A DNA stretch of 64,000 nt. It comes from Bordetella genomosp. 10. GTDB lineage: Bacteria > Pseudomonadota > Gammaproteobacteria > Burkholderiales > Burkholderiaceae_B. Positions 23,776 through 31,494 of this stretch are shown one piece after another. The notes beneath the pieces were generated by a model that had not been told where the DNA came from, searched no databases, and worked only from the letters and a program-made list of their open reading frames with translations. Every line of letters starts with the position of its first letter. Positions within the stretch are counted from its first letter, which is position 1. A program made the translations under genes and the position numbers. The stretch spans positions 1,860,001-1,924,000 of the forward strand of contig NZ_NEVM01000001.1 of assembly GCF_002261225.1 (NCBI RefSeq). The letters are read 5' to 3'.

Positions 23776-24294
23776 TTACTTGCCTTGCGCGGCCAGCACC
23801 TGGGCGGTGGCGTTCACCACGGCGGCGATGCGGCCGACGTCGCGCAGTTGCTCGGTGCTGTAGCCTTCCTGCTTCAGCAAGGCATAGTGCGACTCGACGC
23901 AGAAGTGGCACTTGCCGATGATGGAGGCGCACAGGGCGAATAGCTCGAAGCGCTTCTTGTCGACGCCGCCGCTGGTGGCGTAGGCGTTCATGCGCAACTG
24001 CGCCGGCAAGCCCTTGAGCTGGGCGTCGCCCGACATCTCGACGTAGGGATACCAGACGTTGTTCATGCCCATCAGCGAGGCGGCGGTCAAGGCGCCGTTG
24101 GCATCGGCCTCGGACAATCCTTTCTTGAAGGCCTCGACCAGCACCGGGCTGCGCGCGGCGAAGGCGGCGGCCAGGGCCGCGCCCACGGCATCTTCGGCGG
24201 GCAGGGTGGAGCGGCCGATCACCGAGTCCAGATTCAGGCGGATGTCCTTGGCCCAGTCGGGCACGAGTTCCTTGATGGATTGGATGAATTCCAT
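23776..24294 (-). CDS. ahpD: AhpD family alkylhydroperoxidase
   Basis: A 172-residue AhpD-type protein with the redox CxxC at Cys129/Cys132 (KCHFCVESH) and the nearby His136 of the carboxymuconolactone-decarboxylase fold. In Mycobacterium tuberculosis AhpD acts as a peroxidase and as the reductant adaptor for AhpC. It lies 95 bases downstream of ahpC on the same strand, so the pair likely forms an AhpF-independent peroxide-reducing system; no ahpF is in the window. Confidence 0.93.
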   Translation of the reverse strand: MEFIQSIKELVPDWAKDIRLNLDSVIGRSTLPAEDAVGAALAAAFAARSPVLVEAFKKGLSEADANGALTAASLMGMNNVWYPYVEMSGDAQLKGLPAQLRMNAYATSGGVDKKRFELFALCASIIGKCHFCVESHYALLKQEGYSTEQLRDVGRIAAVVNATAQVLAAQGK

Positions 24295-24322
24295 AGTTTC
24301 TACCTATAATCCAGGGCTGTTA

Positions 24323-24342
24323 AAGCCCGGCGAACCGGGCTT
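24323..24342. other. Stem-loop between ahpC and ahpD
   Basis: AAGCCCGG (24323-24330) pairs with CCGGGCTT (24335-24342) over a four-base loop. On the minus strand it is followed by only a weak TTAACAG, so it is a poor terminator. It may act as an RNA processing or stability element that sets the AhpC to AhpD ratio. Confidence 0.4.
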
Positions 24343-24389
24343 GGGGCGCGGCCTGTGCACTCCATCGGAGTCCCAGGCCCGCTTGCGAA

Positions 24390-24938
24390 TTACAGCGTGG
24401 CGCCGCCGACCGAGCGGTTGCAGGCGCACAGTTCGTCGGTTTGCAGACCGTCCAGCAGGCGCAGCACTTCTTCAGGGTTGCGGCCCACGTTCAGGTTGTT
24501 CACCGAGACGTGCTGGATGACGTTGTCGGGATCGACGATGAAGGTGGCGCGCAGCGCAACGCCGGCCGACTTCTCGCGGATGCCCAGTTGGTCGACCAGG
24601 GCGCCGGTGGTGTCGCCGAACTGGTAGTGACCCAGCTTGTTCAGGTCCGGGTGCTCGCGGCGCCAGGCCAGCTTGACGAATTCGTTGTCGGTGGAACCGC
24701 CCAACAGCACGGCGTCACGGTCTTCGAAATCCTTGGCCAGCTTGTTGAAGCCGACGATTTCGGTCGGGCACACGAAGGTGAAATCCTTCGGATAGAAGTA
24801 GATCACTTTCCACTTGCCGGGGAACGAGCTTTCGGTGATGTCTTCGAAGGCCGACACACCGTTCTCTTCGTGCTGATTGAAACCGGGCTTGACGCCGGCA
24901 ACCTTGAAAGGCTCGAGCTTATCGCCAACAGTTTTCAT
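24390..24938 (-). CDS. ahpC: AhpC-type peroxiredoxin
   Basis: A 182-residue 2-Cys peroxiredoxin that reduces hydroperoxides. The peroxidatic cysteine is Cys57 in FTFVCPTE. The C-terminal CAC pair (Cys171, Cys173) supplies the resolving cysteine, resembling the mycobacterial AhpC branch that works with AhpD. AGGAG precedes the ATG. The promoter region overlaps the 3' end of risS. No clear OxyR site could be made out. Confidence 0.94.
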   Translation of the reverse strand: MKTVGDKLEPFKVAGVKPGFNQHEENGVSAFEDITESSFPGKWKVIYFYPKDFTFVCPTEIVGFNKLAKDFEDRDAVLLGGSTDNEFVKLAWRREHPDLNKLGHYQFGDTTGALVDQLGIREKSAGVALRATFIVDPDNVIQHVSVNNLNVGRNPEEVLRLLDGLQTDELCACNRSVGGATL

Positions 24939-24982
24939 GTGAACTCCTATTTGTTGGGGGTAGAAAATCTAGCAAGGAATAA

Positions 24983-25010
24983 ATTCTACGCTATTGATTT
25001 TCACTGTCTA
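24983..25010 (-). promoter_or_regulatory. Candidate ahpC promoter
   Basis: On the minus strand TAGACA (25010-25005) and TAGAAT (24988-24983) are 16 bases apart, close to sigma-70 hexamers. The -35 lies within the last codons of risS and the predicted start leaves a leader of about 40 bases before the ahpC ATG. The region is clearly more AT-rich than its surroundings. Confidence 0.45.
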
Positions 25011-26370
25011 ATTGATAATTTCTAATCTTGGTTTTGGGTAATTCTATCCGCGCCGTCAGTCCGCCGCCTTGCCGGGGGAGCATTTTCAGCGACCCGCCGA
25101 CGTGCTTGAGCAGCCGCTCGACGATAGCCAACCCCAATCCCGCGCCGCTCACGCCCGTGCGCGCCGCTTCGCCGCGCGAGAAGGGCCGCAGCAGGCGTTC
25201 GACGTCGTCGGTGGCGATGCCCGGCCCGCGATCGGAAACCTCGATGGCGATGATATTGCCTTCGGGTTGCACCGCCATGACCAGGTGGGCCTGGCCGTCG
25301 CCGGAGCGGCCGTAGCGGCGCGCGTTCTCGATGAGGTTGCTGACGATGCGCTTGAGGTCCAGGGCGGTGATGCGGGCGCGCAGGCCGGGCGTGATGAAGG
25401 CCTCCAGCTCGCCGCCCGTGGAGGCGGTGTGGCTGCGCTCGCGCTCCAGCAATTCGGTCAGCACGCTGGAGATGTCCGTGGCCATCTGCGGCAGCGTGCC
25501 GGCGGGGCGCGCGTATTCCATCAACTGGCCGATACTGTGGTCGATCTGGGCCAGGTCCTCGTCGATGGCCTGGCGCGCGTCTTCCGAGACGCCGCTCATC
25601 TCGATTTCCAGCCGCATGCGCGCCAGCGGGGTGCGCAGGTCGTGGGAGATGCCGGCCAGCATCAGTTCGCGGTCCGCCTCCGTCTGCCGGATGTCCTTGG
25701 CCATGCGATTGAAGGAGGCGTTCAGGTCGCGGATTTCGGCGGGACCGTTTTCCGGCAGCGGCGCCGGGGTCTCCCCGCGCGACAGGATCTGCGCCGCGCG
25801 CGCCAGGCGCGACAGCGGCCGGTTCACGAAGCCCACGCTGACGGCCGCGCCCACCAGGGAGAGCAGCAGCGCGGTGGCGCCCCAGCCCAGCCATTCGATG
25901 CCGCCGGTCAGGCCGATCTGCTCCCGTTCGAAAACCAGCCAGTAGAGGTCGTGGTCGATCTGGAAGCTGACCCAGAAGCCCGGGACCTGGTTCACGCCCC
26001 AGGAAATCTGGGTTTCCGGGCCGAAGCGCGAGCGGATGTGGTCCGCCACGCGCTGCCAGTAGTCGTCATGGGGAAGGGGCTCGGCGAAATCGGTGACTTC
26101 GCGCGGATAGACCTGGATGCCTTCGTTGGTGGCGAGGTCCAGCAGCAGCTTGCTGCGCTCGTCCGCCTGCGAATACACCAGGGCCGTGCGTGTGATATTG
26201 ACGGCCGTAACCACCCGCTGCGCCATCTGATTGGCGCGCGGTCCCAGCTCCATACTGAAAAACACCTGCAACCAGGCGCCCAGACTGACCAGCATCAAGG
26301 CGGCAAGCAGGAGAAAAGTACGGCCGAACAGCCCTAGACGTATACGCGACGCCATGCTTGAAAGGATCAT
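24991..26370 (-). CDS. risS: RisS/EnvZ-like sensor histidine kinase
   Basis: A 459-residue membrane kinase partner of RisA. Helix 1 is about residues 14-39, a periplasmic sensor of about 120 residues follows, helix 2 is about 161-182, then a HAMP domain (184-232) and the phospho-acceptor His243 in GISHDLRTPLARMRLE. The ATP-binding domain has N-box NLIENARRYG, DRGPGI and GAGLGLAIV. It is full-length here, whereas in B. pertussis risS is known to be frameshifted. An alternative start at the ATG six residues in (MASRIRLG) is equally likely. The gene follows risA after 52 bases. Confidence 0.92.
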   Translation of the reverse strand: MILSSMASRIRLGLFGRTFLLLAALMLVSLGAWLQVFFSMELGPRANQMAQRVVTAVNITRTALVYSQADERSKLLLDLATNEGIQVYPREVTDFAEPLPHDDYWQRVADHIRSRFGPETQISWGVNQVPGFWVSFQIDHDLYWLVFEREQIGLTGGIEWLGWGATALLLSLVGAAVSVGFVNRPLSRLARAAQILSRGETPAPLPENGPAEIRDLNASFNRMAKDIRQTEADRELMLAGISHDLRTPLARMRLEIEMSGVSEDARQAIDEDLAQIDHSIGQLMEYARPAGTLPQMATDISSVLTELLERERSHTASTGGELEAFITPGLRARITALDLKRIVSNLIENARRYGRSGDGQAHLVMAVQPEGNIIAIEVSDRGPGIATDDVERLLRPFSRGEAARTGVSGAGLGLAIVERLLKHVGGSLKMLPRQGGGLTARIELPKTKIRNYQLDSENQ

Positions 26371-26422
26371 GCCCGGGCCGGGCAGGGGCGTCGCCCCTCA
26401 TGCCCCGGCCCGGGAGTATGGA

Positions 26423-27157
26423 TCAGCTACCGCCGTCCGGCACGAAGACGTAACCCAGTCCCCACACGGTCTGGATGAATACCGGCTTCGACGGATTGGG
26501 CTCGATCAGTTTGCGCAGGCGCGAAATCTGGACGTCCAGGCTGCGGTCGAAGGCTTCGTACTCGCGGCCGCGCGCCAATTCCATCAGTTTGTCGCGCGAC
26601 AGCGGGATTTTCGGGTGGCGGGCGAAAACCTTCAGGACCGAGAATTCGCCGGTCGTGATGGGCACTTGCTCGTTGTTGCGCGTCAGGGTGCGCGTGGACA
26701 GGTTCAGGACGTAGGGCCCGAACGCGATCGACTCGTTTTCCTGGCTGGGCGCGCCCGGATGCTCTTCCGTGCCGCGGCGGCGCAGGATGGCGTTGATGCG
26801 GGCCAGCAGTTCGCGCGGGTTGAAGGGCTTGGACAGGTAGTCGTCGGCGCCCATTTCCAGGCCGACGATGCGGTCGATTTCTTCCGCTTTCGCCGTCAGC
26901 ATGATGATGGGCGTGTTGTCATGGCCCCCACGCAGGCGGCGGCAGATGGATAATCCATCTTCGCCGGGCAGCATCAGGTCCAGCACCAGCAGGTCGAAAT
27001 GTTCGCGCTGCCAAAGCTTGCCCATCTCCTTGGCGTCCTCGGCCACGAATACGTTGAAGCCCTGTTCGGACAGGTAACGCCGCAGCAGGTCGCGCAAGCG
27101 GGGATCGTCGTCGACGACCAGGACCTTACGGGTGGGGGTAGTGTTTTGCGTGTTCAT
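26423..27157 (-). CDS. risA: RisA/OmpR-like response regulator
   Basis: A 244-residue OmpR-family transcription factor. The receiver has the acidic pocket Asp16-18 (VVDDDPRLRD), phospho-acceptor Asp60 in LLVLDLMLPGEDG, and a conserved Thr/Lys pair in MLTAKAEE. The winged-helix domain runs from about 145, with ELARGREYEAFDRSLDVQISRLRK and VWGLGYVFVP. In Bordetella RisA controls acid and stress responses and non-virulence-phase genes. It is divergent from tsaB-rimI across 129 bases. Confidence 0.93.
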   Translation of the reverse strand: MNTQNTTPTRKVLVVDDDPRLRDLLRRYLSEQGFNVFVAEDAKEMGKLWQREHFDLLVLDLMLPGEDGLSICRRLRGGHDNTPIIMLTAKAEEIDRIVGLEMGADDYLSKPFNPRELLARINAILRRRGTEEHPGAPSQENESIAFGPYVLNLSTRTLTRNNEQVPITTGEFSVLKVFARHPKIPLSRDKLMELARGREYEAFDRSLDVQISRLRKLIEPNPSKPVFIQTVWGLGYVFVPDGGS

Positions 27158-27272
27158 GGCGGCAAATGTAACAGCGCGGATTTTCGGCCGCTAGTGGGCG
27201 TTCACAAGATATTACACATTGGGAATATCGGTTGAAATCCCCCTTACAAACGAGGGGAAACCCGCTTTTCCG

Positions 27273-27286
27273 TACAATCTTTCTCC
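27273..27286 (+). promoter_or_regulatory. Candidate -10 element of tsaB-rimI, leaderless context
   Basis: TACAAT at 27273-27278 is followed by eight bases (CTTTCTCC) and then the ATG at 27287. There is no purine-rich ribosome-binding site, so the transcript would begin at or next to the start codon. No good -35 is seen at the right distance. Confidence 0.35.
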
Positions 27287-28579
27287 ATGAATCTCACCCT
27301 TTTGGCCCTGGAAACGTCCTCTTCGCGCTGCGGCGTGGCCCTTCTCCATGGCGATCCCAAGAATCCCCGCGTCCTCGTCCAGGAGCATGAGGGCGCGCAG
27401 GAGCACGCGGAGCGGCTGCTGCCCATGGCGCGCGAACTGCTGGCGCAGGCCGGGCTGGACGTGGCCGACCTGGATGCCGTGGCCTTCGGCCAGGGGCCGG
27501 GCGGCTTCACCGGGCTGCGGGTGGCCTGCGGCGTGGCCCAGGGCATCGCGCTGGCGCGGGACATTCCGGTCCTGCCCGTGGTCTCCCACCAGGCCGTGGC
27601 CGCGCTGGTGCCGGCGCGGCCGGACCAGGCCCTGGTGGTGGCCCTGGACGCGCGGATGGAAGAGGTCTACCTGGCGGTCTACCGCCGGGTGGACGGCGCC
27701 GCCGACGATACCCGCTGGGATGTCCTGCAGCCGCCCATGCTGATCGCGGCCGCCGAGGCGGTGCCCTGGACCGAGGCCCAGGTCGCCGGCTGGAGCGGGC
27801 GCTGCGGCGCGCCCCTGTCCGTGGTGATCGCCGGCGACGCCTGGGACACCCTGGCCGAGCACATGGCGCCCCCGGCGGATTGGCCGCGTTTCGACGCCAC
27901 CCGGCCCGAGGCGCGCCAGGTCGCCCGGCTGGCCGCGCAGGCGTGGCGCCGCGGCGAGGCCGTGGCGGCGGAACTGGCGGCGCCGCTCTACGTGCGCGAC
28001 AAGGTCGCGTTCACGACGGCGGAGCGTATGCAGGGGCAGGGCGGCAATCCCCGGGCGGAGCCGGCCGCGCCCTCGGCGCAGCACCTGCCGCCCGTGCCGG
28101 CGGGGGCGGTGGTCGAACTCGGGCCGTTGCACAGCGACGACCTGGACGAAATGGCCCGCATCGAGGCCGCGGTGCAGGCTTTTCCCTGGACGCGCGGAAA
28201 CTTCGCCGATGCGCTGGCCTCCGGCTACGACACCTGCGGCGTGCGCCGCGCCGGCCGCCTGCTGGGCTTCTGCATCCTGATGCATGCCCCCGACGTGTCG
28301 CACCTGCTGGTGATCGCCGTCGAGAAATCCCTGCACGGCCAGGGCCTGGGAACGCAATTGATGCGCTGGTGCGAGGAACGCGCGGCGGCGCGCGGCATCG
28401 GCGGCGTGCTGCTGGAGGTGCGGCCGTCCAATACCCGCGCCCTGGCCTTCTACGAACGGCACGGATTTCTCAAGATAGGCGTGCGGCGCGGTTATTATCC
28501 GGCCGGAAAAGGACAGCGCGAGGACGCCGTGGTGATGCAGAAGCGCTTGGCGCATGACGAAGAGGCAGGCAATGACTGA
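27287..28579 (+). CDS. TsaB-RimI fusion protein
   Basis: A 430-residue protein joining two normally separate enzymes. Residues 1 to about 245 are TsaB/YeaZ (start LLALETSSSRCGVALL and FGQGPGGFTGLRVACGVAQGIA), the partner of TsaD in making the tRNA t6A modification. Residues about 274-430 are a GNAT acetyltransferase of the RimI type, with acetyl-CoA loop HGQGLGTQL near residue 350 and VRPSNTRALAFYERHGF. RimI acetylates the ribosomal protein bS18 N-terminus. A 28-residue Pro/Ala linker joins them. There is no stop or frameshift between the domains, so the fusion looks real. It overlaps the next gene. Confidence 0.9.
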   Translation: MNLTLLALETSSSRCGVALLHGDPKNPRVLVQEHEGAQEHAERLLPMARELLAQAGLDVADLDAVAFGQGPGGFTGLRVACGVAQGIALARDIPVLPVVSHQAVAALVPARPDQALVVALDARMEEVYLAVYRRVDGAADDTRWDVLQPPMLIAAAEAVPWTEAQVAGWSGRCGAPLSVVIAGDAWDTLAEHMAPPADWPRFDATRPEARQVARLAAQAWRRGEAVAAELAAPLYVRDKVAFTTAERMQGQGGNPRAEPAAPSAQHLPPVPAGAVVELGPLHSDDLDEMARIEAAVQAFPWTRGNFADALASGYDTCGVRRAGRLLGFCILMHAPDVSHLLVIAVEKSLHGQGLGTQLMRWCEERAAARGIGGVLLEVRPSNTRALAFYERHGFLKIGVRRGYYPAGKGQREDAVVMQKRLAHDEEAGND

Positions 28580-29669
28580 GGCGGGAGCCCCGGCGCCCTT
28601 GCGCGTCAATGCCCTGCAACGGGCCTGGCTGCGCGAGATCGGCATCGAGAAGGTATGGGCGCGCCAGGAGCCGGGCGAACCGGAGTCCGGCGCTGCCGGC
28701 CGTCCCGGCGCGGACGCCGCGATGGCGGGCGCGGCCGCATTGGCGGCGGCGCGCGGTTTGGCGCCGGCATCGGGGCAGGCTTCGGGGCAGGCCGGCGCCG
28801 CCACCCAGATCGGTGCGGCAGGCGCCGCGAGGGCCGTCGCCGCGGCGGATCCCGCGGCGGCCGCCGGCGCAATGGCTGCGGCCGCGGCCGGCGACGCTGG
28901 TGTCGGATCTGGTTCGGACGCCGGCGCCGGCGCGGCGCGCCCGGACGGCGCTCCCATGCGCCCCGCGGGTCCCGCCGGAGCGGCCGCCGCGGCTGCCCGC
29001 GGCCAGGCGCCGCGGCCGCCCGCGATAGGGGCCCGGCCGGGCGCCCAGTCCAGGCCGGCCGCCTCGGCCAAGGGCGAGCATGTCCCCGCGCCGATGCCCG
29101 ACGTGAACACGCTGGATATCGATCAATTGCGCGAGCAGGTCAGCGGCTGCACCGCCTGCGGCCTGTGCAACGGCCGCCGCCAGGCCGTATTCGGCGACGG
29201 CGCGCGTCCGGCGCGCTGGATGGTGGTGGGCGAGGCCCCGGGGGAGCAGGAAGACCGCCAGGGGCTGCCGTTCGTCGGCCGTTCGGGCCAATTGCTGGAC
29301 GCCATGCTGGCCGCCGTGGGCATGACGCGCCGCGACGACGTGTTCATCGCCAACGTCATCAAGTGCCGGCCGCCCGGCAACCGCAATCCCAAGCCCGAGG
29401 AAATCGCCGCCTGCAGTCCTTACCTGATGCGCCAGATCGCCTTGCTCAAGCCGGAACGCATCCTGGTGCTGGGCCGTTTCGCGGCCCAGACCCTGCTGGG
29501 AACCGACGCGGCGGTGGGCAGCCTGCGCGGACGGGTGCATACCCTGCGCGCCGACGACGGGCGGGAAATTCCCGTCGTGGTGAGCTATCACCCGGCCTAT
29601 CTGCTGCGCAGCCCGAGCGAGAAGGCGCGCAGTTGGAAGGACTTGCGGCTGGCCGTGGCCGGCTCCTGA
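28572..29669 (+). CDS. Family 4 (4Fe-4S) uracil-DNA glycosylase with long Ala-rich N-terminal region
   Basis: A 365-residue protein whose C-terminal about 180 residues are a family-4 uracil-DNA glycosylase. The iron-sulfur cysteines start at 193, 196 and 199 (CTACGLC); catalytic motifs are GEAPGEQEDRQGLPFVG and SYHPAYLLRSP. Residues 1-30 (NALQRAWLREIGIEKVW) are a conserved N-terminal patch. About 145 residues between are almost only Ala, Gly, Pro and Arg, probably disordered. The start at 28572 overlaps the tsaB-rimI stop by eight bases; an ATG at 28554 would add six residues. Confidence 0.9.
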   Translation: MTEAGAPAPLRVNALQRAWLREIGIEKVWARQEPGEPESGAAGRPGADAAMAGAAALAAARGLAPASGQASGQAGAATQIGAAGAARAVAAADPAAAAGAMAAAAAGDAGVGSGSDAGAGAARPDGAPMRPAGPAGAAAAAARGQAPRPPAIGARPGAQSRPAASAKGEHVPAPMPDVNTLDIDQLREQVSGCTACGLCNGRRQAVFGDGARPARWMVVGEAPGEQEDRQGLPFVGRSGQLLDAMLAAVGMTRRDDVFIANVIKCRPPGNRNPKPEEIAACSPYLMRQIALLKPERILVLGRFAAQTLLGTDAAVGSLRGRVHTLRADDGREIPVVVSYHPAYLLRSPSEKARSWKDLRLAVAGS

Positions 29670-29708
29670 ACTCGGAGCTCCTGAACCCGGGGCGCCCGAC
29701 CCCGGGCG

Positions 29709-31043
29709 TCAATGCCGGCCGTGACCGTGACCGTGGCCGTGGCTCAGCGCCTGGCCATGGCCTTCCTGGCCGATCTGTTCCAGCAGCTCCGGCGTCTTGC
29801 GCAGGTTGTTGTGGCTCCAGCGCATGAAAATCAGCATCAGCAGGGCCACGGCGGTGCCGAAGATGAAGATCACGATGCTGATGGGAAGATCCAGGTACAG
29901 CAGCACGGTGTAGATCGCCACCATCAGCAGGATGTTCAACTGCTCGTTGAAGTTCTGCACCGCGATGGAATGGCCGGCGGACAGCAGCACGTGACCGCGG
30001 TGCTGGAGCAGGGCGTTCATCGGCACGACGAAGAAGCCGGCCAGGCCGCCGATCACCAGCAGCAGCGCGTACACGCTGGCGGTGGCGTGGACGAAGGGCA
30101 TGAACAGCACCACCACCCCCATCAGGGCGCCGATCGGCAGCACGTCCAGGGCGCGGCGCAGCGGCACGCGTCCGGCCAGCACCGAGCCGATGACCGTGCC
30201 CACCGCCGCGACCAGCATCAGGATGGAGGACTGGCTCAGCTTGTAGCCCAGGTGGTGGCGGCCCCATTCGATCACGATCAGTTGCAGGGTCGCGCCCGCG
30301 CCCCAGAACAGGGTGGTGACCGCCAGGGAGATCTGGCCCAGGCGGTCCTTCCACAGGATGCGCACGTAGCCGCCGAAGGTGGTGATCAGCTTGATGGGGT
30401 TCTTCTGCTGCGGCGGATAGCGGACGTGGGTGTTGGGGATCACCAGGTTGCAGGCCGCCGCCACCAGGTACACCGCGGCGATCACCAGGATGGCGGCCTC
30501 CGCCGGGGTGTGGGCCAGGCGGCGCACCAGGGGGTAATGCAGCAGCGCGTGGGAGACGAAGGGGGAGATCAGCGCGCTGCCCAGGGCCGTGCCGAGGATG
30601 ATGGAAAACACCGTCAGGCCCTCGATCCAGCTATTGCCCTTGATCAGCATGTGCGGCGGCAGCATTTCCGTGACGATGCCGTACTTGGCCGGCGAATAGG
30701 CGGCGGCGCCCACGCCGACCAGCGCGTAGGCGGCGCTGACTAGGTAGACCTGATGATCGTGGCTGATGCCCAGGCTGGCGTAGGAGAACATCAGCAGACA
30801 GCCCGCCACCTTCAGGGCGTTGGTCACGAACATGACGCGGCCCTTGGGGTAGGAGTCGGCGAAGGCGCCGACGAAGGCCGCCAGCAGCACGTAGGCCAGG
30901 GCGAAGGACCATTTCATGACCGGCGTCATCCAGTCCGGGCCGCGCAATTCCTCGATCAGGGCGATGGCCGCGATGAACAGCGCGTTGTCCGCCAGGGACG
31001 ACAGGGCCTGTGCGGCCATGACCAGATAAAAGCCTCGTTTCAA
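29709..31043 (-). CDS. lplT: LplT-like lysophospholipid transporter (MFS)
   Basis: A 444-residue major-facilitator protein resembling LplT, which flips lysophospholipids into the cell for reacylation by Aas. LplT motifs are seen in order: SLADNALFIAAIALI, FADSYPKGRVMFVTNALKV, GVGAAAYSPAKYGIVTEML, TLFWGAGATLQL and FFVVPMNALLQHRGH. The protein begins at a TTG (31043) after GGGGA on the minus strand; an in-frame ATG eight codons later is an alternative. The long open frame further upstream is not conserved-looking. The C-terminus is a Gly-His tail (SHGHGHGHGRH). No aas gene is adjacent. Confidence 0.85.
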   Translation of the reverse strand: MKRGFYLVMAAQALSSLADNALFIAAIALIEELRGPDWMTPVMKWSFALAYVLLAAFVGAFADSYPKGRVMFVTNALKVAGCLLMFSYASLGISHDHQVYLVSAAYALVGVGAAAYSPAKYGIVTEMLPPHMLIKGNSWIEGLTVFSIILGTALGSALISPFVSHALLHYPLVRRLAHTPAEAAILVIAAVYLVAAACNLVIPNTHVRYPPQQKNPIKLITTFGGYVRILWKDRLGQISLAVTTLFWGAGATLQLIVIEWGRHHLGYKLSQSSILMLVAAVGTVIGSVLAGRVPLRRALDVLPIGALMGVVVLFMPFVHATASVYALLLVIGGLAGFFVVPMNALLQHRGHVLLSAGHSIAVQNFNEQLNILLMVAIYTVLLYLDLPISIVIFIFGTAVALLMLIFMRWSHNNLRKTPELLEQIGQEGHGQALSHGHGHGHGRH

Positions 31044-31494
31044 AAGTGTCCCCGCGCGACGTCGTCGTCCAGTTGCCGGCCGTTCGCCGTTTTCAAAATA
31101 TAGGCCGTGCAAGGGCTCCCACGCTCGCGGACGGGCCGCTTCGGCGCCCGCCATGGCGCATTTTTGGGCATGGGATGGCCCGCCGCCAAAAAAAAAAGTG
31201 TCAGCGAGTATAGCGTCCGGCGCCCCCATGGCGTCTTGGGAAGATTCCCGAAATGCCGGCGGGCGCGACCCCGCGAAGGTAATCAAGTGCATCGGCGGCG
31301 GCCCGTTTCGGGCGCTTGGGCCGCACATGGCGTACCTGCCCGGGGTTACACCTGGGGTATCATAGGGCCCGAATTGATTCCACGCGGTCCCCGAGGACCG
31401 GGTGCTTGCGTCGGCCCCCCGGGGCCGATTTGCAATCTGTGCGGCAGGTCCGTTCAACGCTTCGTTCAACCCTCCCGTCCGTCCCTGATCTATT
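31044..31494. other. Divergent intergenic region lplT / smc
   Basis: About 450 bases between two divergent genes. A 70-codon open frame at 31153-31365 has no ribosome-binding site and no recognisable content, so I do not call it. An A10 run sits at 31188-31197. A TATCAT at 31358-31363 could be a -10 element for smc. Several short GC-rich inverted repeats occur around 31400-31435. I see no RNA gene. Confidence 0.5.

Noticed and set aside
24950..25030. OxyR binding site upstream of ahpC
   Set aside because: Only loose matches to the ATAG-N7-CTAT pattern (one half at 3 of 4 bases each); too weak to call.
31188..31197. A10 homopolymer considered as a phase-variation tract
   Set aside because: It is not inside a coding frame or between promoter elements that I can identify, so no switching effect can be argued.
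31153..31365. 70-codon open frame between lplT and smc
   Set aside because: No ribosome-binding site, contains the A10 tract as Lys codons, and no resemblance to known proteins.
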